Part shown: one piece after another, positions 53,423 to 64,000 of the stretch
Numbering within the stretch: the stretch's first letter is position 1
How the letters are laid out: each line of letters starts with the position of its first letter
Source: Undaria pinnatifida
Taxonomy: Eukaryota > Sar > Phaeophyceae > Laminariales > Alariaceae
Length of the DNA stretch: 64,000 bases
Assembly (NCBI GenBank): GCA_012845835.1
Contig: JABAKD010000030.1
Location: 9,213,805 to 9,277,804 of the forward strand
Direction: 5' to 3'
Notes under the pieces: model-generated
What the model was told of the DNA's origin: nothing
Seen by the model: only the letters and a program-made list of their open reading frames with translations
Databases searched by the model: none
Program-made: the position numbers and the translations under genes

Positions 53423-53520
53423 TGATATACCGCTACGATGTAGCCAACCTATCACTGGAAACCCCTACTATACTCAACCGCAATCGTATCCGTATAATAT
53501 CCAAGCATACAATCAACAGC
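53423..53520 (+). repeat. 100-bp direct repeat, copy 1
   Basis: Near-identical to 58295-58392: ATACCGCTACGATGTAGCCA, CTGGAAACCCCTACTATACT, CCAAGCATACAATCAACA. The right copy has an extra GGATC. It could be a fragment of a longer element; no LTR structure was found. Confidence 0.7.
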
Positions 53521-54172
53521 CTCCCTGCTTCGTAAATGATACGGCATGATGCTATGTTGTCATATCATCAGGATAAAACGATTCAATGAAAAATACGGTC
53601 AATCAATATCCTTCCAGTACTACTGTGACAAGAAAGAAAGATTGCAGCACCATAGTCCTTGAAACGCACTCCATAAATCTAGAGATACAATTCAGGGACA
53701 GTATCCAACATCAATCTTCGCGAACCTAAGATCTAAGTCGTGAAATTCCGAGTCCAAAAACAAAAACTCAAATCCGAAATCCATAGACCGAACACTCAAA
53801 TCTGAAATCCAAATTCCAAAAATCCAAAAATTCAAACATCGGTCCTAAAATCAGCACTCAGCCTTCCTTATATAACGGTTGTCAGCTCCATATAATAGTG
53901 ATGCCAACAAGTGTGATCGGACAGCAGTCTCAAAGCTCACTTTCGAATTAGACAAATGCCTCCCGGCTGGGTATATACTAACAATCCATTTAGATTCCAA
54001 ATGTTCAAATCCAGAGCAACATAATGCCATACTAGACAACGCAATCGTGAAGGAGTATTATTTCGAAAGTAAAAAAAAAGTTACTTGCCTCCCAACATAC
54101 CATGCACTTTTTAAAATTATCAAAATCCAGCTACTATATGCAGAATAATCCGCCAAGAAACAATTCAAATCA

Positions 54173-54955
54173 GCTCGCGAAAAAGTTAGCCACCCTCGGG
54201 TTCAGACGTATCGATTTCGTCGAGTTTGAAACCTTTTTTCTAATTAACGAGCCCTAATCTTCTCAAGTGGTCAAGCGAATCCTACCCCGCACAAGCGGTA
54301 ACAGGTGGGCGTGACCCCCCCTTGCAGGATAAAAACTAAACGATTTGGCTCAGCTGGGTCTCATTACGGAGCTAGTTGAGAAACCATAGACTGATTACGC
54401 AGGGGTAACCCCGGGTAGTGTACCAAAAACCGTTGCCGTCCCCAAGTTCCAAAAATCTCATAATTCCGGCTCATAATATACCCCGTATCGTGACCCCCCC
54501 TTGCAGGATAAAAACTAAACGATTTGGCTCAGCTGGGTCTCATTGCGGGGCTAGTTGAGAAAACCACAGACTGAGTACGCAGGGATGACCCCGGGTAGTT
54601 TACCAAAAACCGTTGCCCTCCCCAAGTTCCAAAAATCTCATACTTCATTGAAAAACAGTAGAAACAGCGAACCTAGCGTACTAAATCATGAGATATGCTA
54701 CCATACTCCCAAAATCTAATGTTCATACCAAAATCCCGGTGAAACGAAAATACCAACTGCAGTCTTCCAGTGTACCTTCCTCGGTGAGTTCGTGTTCCTA
54801 GCCACCGCTCTCACTGCGTCGCAATGTCCGGACGAGTCTGGTTAGCAAGCCACATCAAGCATCCGACCAGCTCGCGAAAAAGGCCAGACGCCCTCGGATT
54901 CAGACTTATCGATCTCGTCGAGTGTGAGACCTTCCTCGAGCGGGTTTCTCCTACC
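54173..54955 (+). repeat. Nested direct duplications
   Basis: Outer pair: 54173-54250 and 54869-54955 share CTCGCGAAAAAG, CCCTCGGxTTCAGACxTATC and GTCGAGT. Inner pair: 54304-54466 and 54488-54642 are almost identical (CTTGCAGGATAAAAACTAAA, CGATTTGGCTCAGCTGGGTC, CCCCAAGTTCCAAAAATCTC). A 152-codon frame at 54824-55282 begins inside the outer repeat and has no recognised domain. Confidence 0.65.
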
Positions 54956-56594
54956 CGAACTAACGCATACATCACCATTCAACGTAAACCCCGCAAAAAG
55001 ATATCAAATCCCGCAATAAGTCACTATATTGCAGAGTTGACTCGACAGCTGTTTGATGCCGATATAGCACGAATTCAACCGCTTGTTTCTTTTTGTTTCA
55101 GAGTACCGATATATCAGAGCGCAAACGCCTCGCTACACGTGACGAGGTTGTTATATCGAGGGTCAAGTTATTCCGCATGTTCCTTCCCGGAAGAGCGACA
55201 CGTAGTATCACAGTGCTGCAAAAGTGTTAGTCTCTGCTGCTACTTGATAAGCTACCTCGATAAAGAAATAACGATCCTTTAAACTGGTTGGGAACCTTGA
55301 CTAAAACGCGTATATAGGATACGGTATCAGGTAAACTCCGTAACAAACGCAGGAATATTGGCAATTTTTTCTGCACTCGAAATGCTAGTATACTACGTAC
55401 ATAAAATGTTTGAGCACCTACCTGTGGACTATAAAAACGTTATAATCTACCCCATCCCCCCTGCTCATTATTTTTGGTCGGGCATACAGCAGATACCGCT
55501 TATCATAACACTCTGCACACGCGCATGATAAGGGCGGGGGGAGTTGAGGGGGCGATCTAACAAAAGGAGGCTTGAACATAATCAAAATCCTATCATCGAT
55601 CATTGTCAAGCAAAGCATGTCATACTACAATATCATATTCATACTACAGTCGGCATAACCGGGACAAGATCAGAGTGGAGTCTTCAGTTTAACGAGAAGA
55701 ACACATCCCGATATTTCCACCACATATTGCATTATATCACGTGAGTAATACTATATTTCCTCACGACCGGTTTCTTCATTTCGTGTACCGCACTATGCTA
55801 GATCGCTGTTGAGTTGACAACCAACCAGCTATTCTGGAAGTAACCCGCATTGTGTAAGACAACCAAGCTGCAAAATATGTGGCATAATCTCTCGTGCGTA
55901 CCCGAAATATAGTACTACTGGTACTAACAATACCCGTCATCATCTCCCATGCGTACCCCAAATATCATACCACTGGTACTAACCATACCCCTACAGCCAT
56001 CAACCGTCACCAATTTATCTGTAAAACCGGATGACGTATATCGTACCAGGAATTTTGTTAGGAAAATACACGGCACACAACCGAAATCAAGTATTATGTT
56101 TCGGAGATGGCGAATTCGTTCTCAATCCCTTCCCTCTTTGGTGCGTGAGGGAAAATGGTTGATTGAAAATGAACCAGAGTACCAAACTGCTGTACATACG
56201 ACAGACAGAAAATACGGCTGTCTCAAGCAAGCGCTACGAGCTACTGCTGACATAATCTTTTCTCAACCCGTCGAGCATCCTGCATCCTGTGCCTAGTAAC
56301 CTGTTGATCAGCAGAGCTATCATACCACAAGCAATAACAGTTGCCGGTGGTTCGGGCAAGAGGGGCTGGGGGACGGGCACAAGCATTTACCCTGCCCGTC
56401 CCTCTGCCCCAGTTACTTTGTCCTTCGCTATGATTTAACGCGAAAAACAAAGTCTTGACCGCAAAGAATGCGAAAGAAAATGATCGTTTCAGCCGCAAAG
56501 AGTAACATGTCATCGCTACGACACGTCAGTGAAATACTGTTGTATAGTTAGCAGTACAGTATCATATATCGCGACAGCAGTTCGTATGATGTAG
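54956..56594. other. A/T-rich stretch without recognised features
   Basis: Includes the pair of near-identical words GTACTAACxATACCC (about 55921 and 55976) with CTCxCGTGCGTACCC nearby, a small local duplication. No gene recognised. Confidence 0.4.
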
Positions 56595-56899
56595 CCGGTC
56601 GCCTCGGTGGTGTATCAGGTTATCTTCGAGCCTGATATAGTCAGTTTCGTGAGTTCGAACCTCCCCGAGTACATACTCGTATAAATTCGCGGGAACTTTT
56701 TCTTGCGCACAAATTGCCTTGCGGAAAACGCGAGAGCGTGAGTTAGCAACACTCGATGAAAAATCGACGAGCAGTCGGAACGCTGAACCCTATGCGCGAT
56801 AAAAATTGAAGGCAATAACCGGGGGGGAAAAGGGATGACACCTGTGATCACGGCTTGTCCAGAAGCTGGAAAGTAGATGTGTGCGAAAAAAAAAAAAAT
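56595..56899 (+). repeat. tRNA-derived SINE (family a), copy 3
   Basis: Full-length copy: head from CCGGTCGCC at 56595, A box GGTGGTGTATCAGGTTATC, B box GTGAGTTCGAACC, the family body, and an A12 tail at about 56886-56898. Confidence 0.75.
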
Positions 56900-57949
56900 G
56901 TATTTTCACACAGCAAAAGTCAACTACCTGCTGTATTACTCTAGAATCAAGACAAAGCCCAGACAGAAACAATTGTTCAGGACATGACCTGTGATTGTTT
57001 CTGGTGCAAACGGCGGGAAGGATTCTCCACCTGGGTGTCCGTGCCTCCCCCACCCAGCGTCCTCCACCGCAACCAGCCACCTTGTGCCGACCCCAACCCG
57101 GGCCCACAGATCAACGGGCTCAGCAGCCGGCGCTCCCACGGAGCACGACAGGTACTGCTCGTAATTTAGTTTCACAACCAAACTTTCGAGCTATCCCTTC
57201 TCCCCCGTCTCAAACTGCTCCTGCTGCCCCTGCGGCTGCTGCTGTGCAGTGCTCTCGCTCCCAGTTTCAAGCAGTGGGATTACGAGTTGTGACGTCCAAA
57301 CAGGGGGTGGTGCCGCCGGAGGTTGCAGCAGCTGCTGCTGCTGCTTCAGTGGCAGCTGCAACAGCGTTTCCTGCTCTACCCCCCTCGTGTCTAAGTCCAC
57401 CTCATATCTGCAAGCCACAACCACCATCCAATTTTCCTCCGTCTTGAAATGCTGCTGCTGCTGCTCCTGCGGCTGCTGCTGTGCAGTGCTCTCACTCCCA
57501 GTCTCAAGTACTGGGATTACGAGCTGTTACTCACATCTGGCCACGCCCGCTCCCCTTTCTGGTACCTGAGGCGGCTGCGAAATGTCTCGCATTTGCTCCA
57601 GTCGCAGAGAGAAGCTGGAGAGCTCGAGGAGAATTGGCGAGTACTCGCGAATTATTAGTTCGTTTCCTCAATTCGACCTTCGACTCGGTAGAACTCGTCC
57701 CATCCTGCCGAAATCTGGTCTATGGCCCGGAAACCGTAACGGAAACCACCCTAGATTTCTTTCTCGAGTTGGTGTCTTATTGCGAGCAGCTGTTCCAGCT
57801 CCCGCATCTTGACCCTTTGAGAGCTCCCCGTTCTCTCTGCCAACGCTTTCACATCCACAACGCCCATGTTCACCTCGCCCTTAGGCATGGTTCAAATAAG
57901 GCACCCAGCTCGCTCCCTTAGGGAGGGCTGTTTTCATAATATCTCCAGC
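56900..57949. other. CTG/CAG-rich stretch with an internal duplication
   Basis: The block GCGGCTGCTGCTGTGCAGTG followed by CTCxCTCCCAGTxTCAAG occurs at 57232 and 57467, about 235 bp apart. Frames run on several strands; a minus-strand segment around 57885-57750 reads as a plausible helical protein (RVKMRELEQLLAIRHQLEKE) but is soon interrupted. I do not recognise a gene; a decayed mobile-element ORF is possible. Confidence 0.35.
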
Positions 57950-58294
57950 TAGGTCTCTTCCGCAGAAGAGCCCACGTCACTCAACACCCTTTGCTTCGAA
58001 CAGGGATAGTACAGCGTACGGTACGCGATAGTCATCGTATTTGTTGATCTCTACGAAGCGTAGAGGGCTTACCCGTTGAGCTGACAGTAGTGGGGTAGTG
58101 GAGTCACCGGTATGAAGACAAGTAAAAGACGTACAAATATATAAACTTACGGCTGACGTCCTTGAAAATTAGTTACAAAATATATATCAAGTTGCTCCTA
58201 GCCAAGGCACAGCGTGGAGAAAAGAAGACTCACTCCGTAGAAGACGAACAACGAGGAGTGACGGCGCAAAAGCCAACATAATTCGACAATCCCG

Positions 58295-58392
58295 GTATAC
58301 CGCTACGATGTAGCCAACCTATCACTGGAAACCCCTACTATACTCAACCGTAATCATATCCGTGGATCATATCCAAGCATACAATCAACAGT
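58295..58392 (+). repeat. 100-bp direct repeat, copy 2
   Basis: Partner of 53423-53520, same orientation. Confidence 0.7.
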
Positions 58393-58559
58393 TTTGGGAC
58401 AACATATGACGCCAATTTGGAAATAATGGCTTGCCAAGTTTTATTTTATCAACCTCTCCATACATCAAGATCCGAAGAACAACTGGAGAGTACCGTACAA
58501 ACTACAATTTTTTGCGCGCTTCTCGCTTGGACGGCGGCCTTCGAGCAAAGTGATTTGAC

Positions 58560-59060
58560 CGAGAAATCCTACAGCACTGCCCACTGAGCTACTCAATCAC
58601 TTTACTCAGTAGCTCAGTGGGTAGTGCTACTACATATATATGTTAAAATATCAAAATAACCATTCAAAATGCCGTCAGCGCGCACGCTTGAAAAAGACAA
58701 ATATGAAGTCGATGAGAATCGAACTCACGACACATAGCGCTACCCACTGTCACGTGACTCAGTAAAACTCACAGTGAGTGGGTTATGCAAAAACCAACCA
58801 AATATGTTTTCAAGTTCGTTTATTAATTATCACCGACTTCGTAAGAGCGATCTCCGGAGCTACCCCCTCTCCACGTGCTACAGTTAATAGTACTCAGGAG
58901 AACACTAACAACTATCACAACCATTCATATCGTCTCCAGCGCACACGCTCCTGAGTACCAAATATGATCTGGGTGAGAATCGAGCTCACGACACATCCTT
59001 CGTTGGTTATATAGCACTATACCCACTGAGCCAAAAGGAAACGACATACAGCGGTAGTAG
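58560..59060. repeat. Cluster of tRNA-like sequences (SINE heads)
   Basis: Minus strand 59036-58960 has an A box (TGGCTCAGTGGGTATAG) and a T arm (GTGAG-CTCGATT-CTCAC) with a perfect 5-bp stem. A second T arm with GTGAGTTCGATTCTCATC lies at about 58720-58705. At 58570-58630 the word TAGCTCAGTGGGxAGTGCT occurs in both orientations, forming an inverted repeat of about 25 bp. The anticodon arms do not fold, so these are SINE-type derivatives or decayed tRNA genes. Confidence 0.5.
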
Positions 59061-59118
59061 CTACGATAGGGCAAGCGCTTCGAAGCGGCCATGAAAAATG
59101 CATCGTCGGGAAGAAATT

Positions 59119-59465
59119 TATGAGCCAATTTGAAAATGATGCCAATTTGAAAATGAGGCCAATATGAAAATGTTGGGCCTTATTTATTCGTTCAAGCTCT
59201 ACATATGCCAAGATCCAATAATAGCTCGGGCGTATACCGCCCAAAATACGAAAAAAAAACGCACTTATCGCTTGTCTCGCTCAGCGTCTATCCGCGTCCA
59301 CGTCGAAGTGCGGAACGGATACGGCAGGGCGAGGGGCGTTGGAGCCGCCCCCCGAAGAAGGCGCTCGAACGGAAGCTATTTGACCGAGAATTCCAGCTCC
59401 GAGAATCGCATACTGAGGCATACTGAGGCCGAGACGAAAAAAAACTCCTGACCGAATCCCCCCCC
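59119..59465 (+). repeat. Dispersed repeat R4, copy 2 of 2
   Basis: Collinear with 3497-3762, including GCAGGGCGAGGGGCGTTGGA and the AAAAAAACTCCTGACC end. It contains a local GAGGCATACT duplication near 59415. Confidence 0.6.
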
Positions 59466-59689
59466 AAAAAATGATCATGCATATATTCATTTTTAAAAAA
59501 TGACAACAAAAACGGGGGGAAAACTAAACGTCTCGGCTGGATTTGAACATATGTCTTCAAAGTCAAAGTCAGACGTGTGGCTTTTGAACAAAACGTCACA
59601 AATGTCCCTACTTTTTGGGTTGTTTCTACTTTTGGAGCCACATCAGCTATACGCATATACATGCACGCCACACGCGTGATACACATTAT

Positions 59690-60530
59690 ACAAGCGTCGG
59701 CCTTTTCTCATGGGGCATAGGCAAATGCCGACAACAACAAACAGCAGGTAGGTACGTACTGCTGACTGCTGACTGCGAGAATCGCACCGAACTGCTGTAC
59801 TGTGTACTGATGCTGCCGTCTGCCTGATACTGCTGTACCATGCACCAGAAGACAACGCACCCCAGCAGCAGTATTCAGTGCTGTTTGGACGGAAATATAA
59901 GGACTATTTTTGCACTAATATTGAATAATAAAGGTTAACAATCGTCCGCCCAGAGCAGCACACTCAAAACGCAAGCAGCAGTGCACGTGTTGCCTACCGG
60001 TATGGTGCCTAGGCGAATGCCGACAACAACAAAGATCATTTAGGCAAAGACGAGCTGCTGACTGCTGACTGCGAGAGTCGCACAGCGCTGCTTAGTGCTG
60101 CTGCCGTCTTCCTGACACTGCTGTACAGCGAAAGAGAACAGCACGACTAACAGCAAGCAGTGTCGTTTGGACGGAAGTATAAGGACCTTGAGGTAATAGT
60201 AAACAAATAGAGAAGGTCCAAACATTTCTGTCCAGAGTGGTAACTGGTACCTGGTACATGCCATCGACCTCTGTCAAACGACGTGCAAGCAGCGCAGCAG
60301 TGTCTGTGCTGCCTATGATGCATAGGCAATTGCCGACAACTACCCACCACAGGTAAGTACGTACTGATGACTGCTGACCGCGAGAATCGCACCGCGCTGT
60401 CTACCTGATGCTGCACTGCAGAAGATTAGTGTTGTATCATACGCTGTACACCAATCTGGAAGGGATCATAAGGACCGTTTGAGTAATAATAGGAAATTCA
60501 AACGACCCTTACCAGAGTGGCACTTTACAT
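59690..60530. repeat. Tandem array, 3 units of about 290 bp
   Basis: Phase markers: TGCCGACAAC at about 59727, 60017 and 60330, and a GGACGGAAxTATAAGGA-type word at about 59888, 60171 and 60462. Each unit also has CTGATGACTGCTGACxGCGAG and a GCTGCCTxxTGCTGTAC block. Units have drifted considerably. No coding capacity recognised. Confidence 0.7.
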
Positions 60531-60772
60531 CGGCCTGTCACCTGTCACACTGCAGCAACAGCAGCGCAGAGAGGTGGTGGCATACAGTCGGGTGGCCTTG
60601 TTCATACCCTTCCTTTGTGACACGCAGCTATCTACTGCTATGCTCATAAATTGCTCGCTTGTCCTATTCGAACCCTCTCTGGCTCTGTTCGTATTTACCG
60701 TAGTTCAGTGCGCCCTCCGACCCCCACTATATGCTACTCCACTCCCATTCAAGAAAGACCTTCTAAACACGT

Positions 60773-60820
60773 CAGCTGTGAGTTCGATAAATTAAGGTCA
60801 ATACTCATCTTTGCAAGCTG
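60773..60820 (+). repeat. 50-bp dispersed motif R5, copy 4 of 4
   Basis: CAGCTGTGAGTTCGAT start (B-box-like) and CATCTTTGCAAGCTG end. Confidence 0.55.
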
Positions 60821-61765
60821 CATGATTTATCGGCCGCTCATTTATCATCAGCATGATATTGGTCCATGACTGAGGATCGATATTGACCAGATGTTGTGTA
60901 AATATTTGTAGTAGGTCACGTGTCTTTCCCACGAAAGCGAAAACGCTTGCGGTCGACCTCCTTTGCCAAGATTGTCCTAAACTTATTATTTTGCGTTTTG
61001 TACACCATTAATGGAGCAAAAAAAAAATCCACGCGCACGGAGGTCACTCGAGTGGTCGTGCTAGTTGAAGCGACTCGGCTCGTAGGGGGACGTCCGAACC
61101 TTTTGAGCATAGCTGCGCAGTAGAAGACACTCCTAGCGTGATACCTTCCGCTACGACAAGAAAAAGATGCACTGTATCGCTCTCGTTTCATTACTTGTTG
61201 ATGTCGGCTACGCCGGCGCGTCGTCTATGCAGACTCGACGAAGTGAGATCGGTGACGCAGGGTGCTTTCTGCAATAGGTCATGGCCTAGAAATGGCCCTA
61301 GGTCTATCTTGTATTTTGGCGACTGGTGATACGGCTCACAAGGCTCGCATCGGTGCGTTTGCCGTGCCGCCCTTGAAATTTTCAAGCGAGCCGGTTTACT
61401 TTAAAGTTGAAATGCGAAATTTAAACGCGCGAACAAAAAAAATAACGCGATATGGTATACTCGTAGCAATCCCTTTTGCCTACCTCCCCCCCCTCCCCCC
61501 ATCCATATATTTATCTATTCCGTCTTCTCTTCGAGTCAGATGCATACGGTAATACAGGTAAGTCGGATCGTAAACGTCCCATGCATCAACACGTCGGATT
61601 GGGGTACGAAACGCATTACAAAAACAACTGCCCAATGTGTCATGGATAATGTGTGATACCCTGGCACGGTGGTTTGAGAGGCTGTGCCGTCGACGTTAGT
61701 CGAGGTGATGGCACGGTGCGAGAGGATAGCCTGGAAGACAAAGTGCTTCCGAGATGTAGAGAAGA
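60821..61765. other. Stretch without recognised features
   Basis: Short frames on both strands, none recognised. A C-rich tract is at 61482-61500. Confidence 0.4.
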
Positions 61766-62088
61766 TGTTGAATAGTACAACGGTGGCGCTTAATTTGGCC
61801 AATACACACAGATATAAACCGCAGAGTTGCAGAAGCCCAGACGACGGCTGCTTCCCAGAGATGACCAGGACAGCTATGATCCGGAAAGATCTACAAGAGA
61901 GAGCCACACGAGAGAGTGAGCGACCTGGATATCAGGCGGAGAATCCTACGGAAGTAATTCCTCCTCACACATACGTACGTTACACTCGAACCGACACATA
62001 TGAGATATACTCCATAGGAGTATGATACACAAGAGCAGTGCTACTGAACATTGACTCATAATGGCTATGTGCTAACATTTCCTCAACA
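61766..62088 (-). repeat. Putative 3' LTR of the second Copia element
   Basis: On the minus strand a perfect polypurine tract (CCATTGAGGGGGAG, 62102-62089) is followed at 62088 by TGTTGAGG, the classic copia junction of tract and LTR. The inner LTR end is therefore well placed. The outer end is a guess: ATTCAACA at 61773-61766 would pair with TGTTGA, giving about 323 bp. The other LTR is outside the window, so neither length nor target duplication can be confirmed. Confidence 0.5.
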
Positions 62089-62396
62089 CTCCCCCTCAAT
62101 GGAAGTTGCTCTAACTCGTACCAAACTAATGTTGATTAATTCAAACAAGTATTTTCGTTTTATGCGTTTCAACCACTAAAGTACCACGTGATGTTTCAGT
62201 CCCTTACGTGCAACAATACATTCATGCGCTTGCTAAAGAGTACCTGCTACTGTACAAACCAGACTACCATGACTTCCAATCCTACATGGCTCGTTCAACC
62301 AGTGATGGTGCGAGGCCGAATGTCGATTACAGAAAGAGCAAGTTGACTCTCACAAACAGAACAGATTCAAAACAAACACACAAACATATAACACGA

Positions 62397-64000
62397 CTAA
62401 TTGAACTGGCTGTTGATGATGAACTGGCCGTTGATGAAGTCGTTCACGTTGAAGTTGCTGATGATGTCCAGCAGGTTCCTGAAGCGATGCTTGTTCAGGT
62501 GCTTTGTGCCGATGTCGGCAGGGTTGATGTCGGTCGGAATGTAGTGGATGGAGATCCTTCCCTCCGACACGAGCTCTCGGACGAAGAAGAAGCGCAGCGC
62601 GATGTGCTTCGTCCTCGAGCTTAAGGAGCGGTTTCCCAGCGCGTGTAGCGTCGCTGTGTTGTCGCAGTACAATGGCACTTTCGCGAAGTCCTTGCCGAAC
62701 CTAGCTCAGTCAGCATGTTCGAGCAGAACACTGCTTCCTTCATCGCCAAAGCCGACGCGACCAGCTCCGCCTCCATGGTCGACATGGCAGTCAGACCTTG
62801 TAGCCCCGACTTGAAGCCAATCGGCGCATCGCACAGCATCGACAAGTATCGTGAGGTGAACTTTCCGTTGTCCGGGTTGTTGGCCCAGTTGGAGTCCGAA
62901 AAGACTGCAAGCTCGAAGCCTCCCCTCTTGTACGTGAAGGTGAAGTCGGTTGTCCCCGCGAGGTAGCGAAGTGTGTGCTTCGCCGCCACCATGTGGATGT
63001 TGCTGGGTTTCGCCATCGGGCAAGCCAGTTGACCAACGGCATACATGATGTCGTACCTTAACACTTGGGAAACATACATCAAGCACCCCACGATGCCCTG
63101 GTAGCGCTTCTTTTCTTCCTCGTTCAGCAGAATCTCGTCAGGCTGCTGGTTGGAGAGTTCGGGACCATACCCCGGCGTGTTGTTCGGCTTGCATTCCGAC
63201 ATTTCAAACCTCTCCAGGATGGACCTGGAGTAAGCCTCGTGAGAGATCGTGAGAGTGCCACGCTCAAGGTCTCGCTTTATCTCCATGCCCAAGACGAGCG
63301 ACACCGCTCCCATGTCGGTCATCTTGAAACGCTGCTTCAACTTCTCTTTCACCATCGCCATGGCGTCAGAGTTGTTGCTGGCCAGAAGGAGATCGTCCAC
63401 GTAGAGGGTCAAGTAGATCCGAACACCGTCGTGATCGTACAAGTAGACACACGTGTCGGACTGAAGCGAAACGAAGCCGATCTCGACAAGGGCGGGATCG
63501 ATGGTGTTGAACCAGTTTCCGGGGCTTTGGGCCAGCCCGTAGAGGCTCTTCTCTAGCTGCATCACTAGCTCACCTCCGCCCTTGTCCTTGACCTCGAAGC
63601 CAGGCGGCTCCTCGACGAACACCAACTCCTGGATATCCGCGTACAGGAAGGCAGTTGAGACGTCCATCTGGTGTAGAAGCAGGCCGAAGTGCACGGCTAT
63701 GCAGCCTATGATCCGCACGCTCTGAATCATGCACACCGGGGCGTAGATGCTGCCAGAGTCAAGGCCAGGAAGTTGGTTCCAACCTTGAGCCACTACACGA
63801 GCCTTGAAGGAGCCGTCCGCCTTGCGCTTGAACACCCATTTCGAATTGATTCGCTTTCGTCCAGCGGGAACGGCAGAGCGCGGAACAAGCTTGTAAACTT
63901 GACGATCTTCAAGACTCGCGATCTCGTGTTCTGCTGCTGCGTTCCACTGAGCGGCTTCGGGCGTTGCCCGTGCTTTCTTGATTGTGCGTTGTTCCCACAG
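62397..64000 (-). pseudogene. Copia reverse transcriptase and RNase H, 5' part outside the window
   Basis: The minus-strand frame is open from the window end (TPEAAQWNAAAEHEIASLED is the start of the copia reverse transcriptase) to about 62621. It shows KARVVAQGWNQ, QMDVSTAFLYAD, KSLYGLAQSPGNW and the catalytic YVDDLL, then RNase H motifs FSDSNWAN and TMEAELVASALAMKEA. Near 62700 a one-base frame change leads to the second frame, which continues with PLYCDNTATLHALGNRSLSS, KHIALRFFFVRELV and IPTDINPADIGTKHL, ending in a stop at 62397. Apart from this single frameshift the domains look intact. The sequence is quite different from the first Copia, so it is another family. Confidence 0.85.

Noticed and set aside
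57481-57921. 146-codon plus frame in the CTG-rich region
   Set aside because: Overlaps an internal 235-bp duplication and competing frames on both strands; no recognised domain.
58960-59036. Functional tRNA gene on the minus strand
   Set aside because: A and B boxes and the T stem are good, but the D and anticodon stems do not fold properly and similar heads occur in clusters, so SINE-type derivatives are more likely.

Overview
This is a eukaryotic nuclear window. Split genes with GT-AG introns of 0.2-9.6 kb are separated by long stretches of transposon and repeat. The mix suggests a stramenopile alga, most likely a brown alga: frequent CAGCAG runs, long introns, an EFCAB11-like EF-hand protein (a family of flagellated lineages), and Copia and gypsy elements. 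The organism is inferred, not proven.

Four host genes can be rebuilt from matching splice sites and reading phases. A leucine-rich-repeat protein (+, 13245-19243, 3 exons, 457 aa) converges on a Sel1-repeat protein with a mitochondrial-looking N-terminus (-, 26594-20941, 6 exons, 475 aa). The C-terminal part of an EFCAB11-like EF-hand protein (+, 33974-34893, 3 exons seen) converges on a TPR co-chaperone-like protein (-, 46278-35281, 2 exons, 464 aa). The single 9.6 kb intron of the TPR gene holds a whole Copia retrotransposon. No operons or shared pathway are visible; the LRR, Sel1 and TPR proteins are all repeat scaffolds of the kind that bind other proteins.

Layout: 1-13.2 kb is repeats, with a tRNA-derived SINE, a deleted pogo/Tigger element with perfect inverted ends and TA duplications (4752-6179), a non-coding LTR element with a 5-bp target duplication (6333-9253), and a broken gypsy integrase (about 10.99-12.76 kb). 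13.2-19.2 kb is the LRR gene, whose 4.1 kb first intron holds two copies of a dispersed repeat, a decayed ORF and a 570-bp foldback. 19.2-20.9 kb is a convergent gap. 20.9-26.6 kb is the Sel1 gene, with a 234-bp MITE in intron 2. 27.6-31.3 kb holds a Harbinger-like MITE, a 1600-bp inverted-repeat element with a perfect 8-bp duplication, and a CTTCCA-rich repeat. 34-46.3 kb is the EF-hand and TPR genes plus Copia. 46.3-62 kb is again repeats: SINEs, a GGGTC-rich hAT-like MITE and several diverged tandem arrays. 62.1-64 kb is the 3' part of a second Copia element on the minus strand, running off the window.

The most interesting observations are several well-delimited transposable elements that look undescribed (LARD-like, 8-bp-TSD element, foldback, GGGTC MITE), a young Copia whose pol is nevertheless broken, and strong enrichment of the palindromic word TACCTGGTA across unrelated parts of the window. 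Splice structures come from reading the sequence only; no expression data were available.
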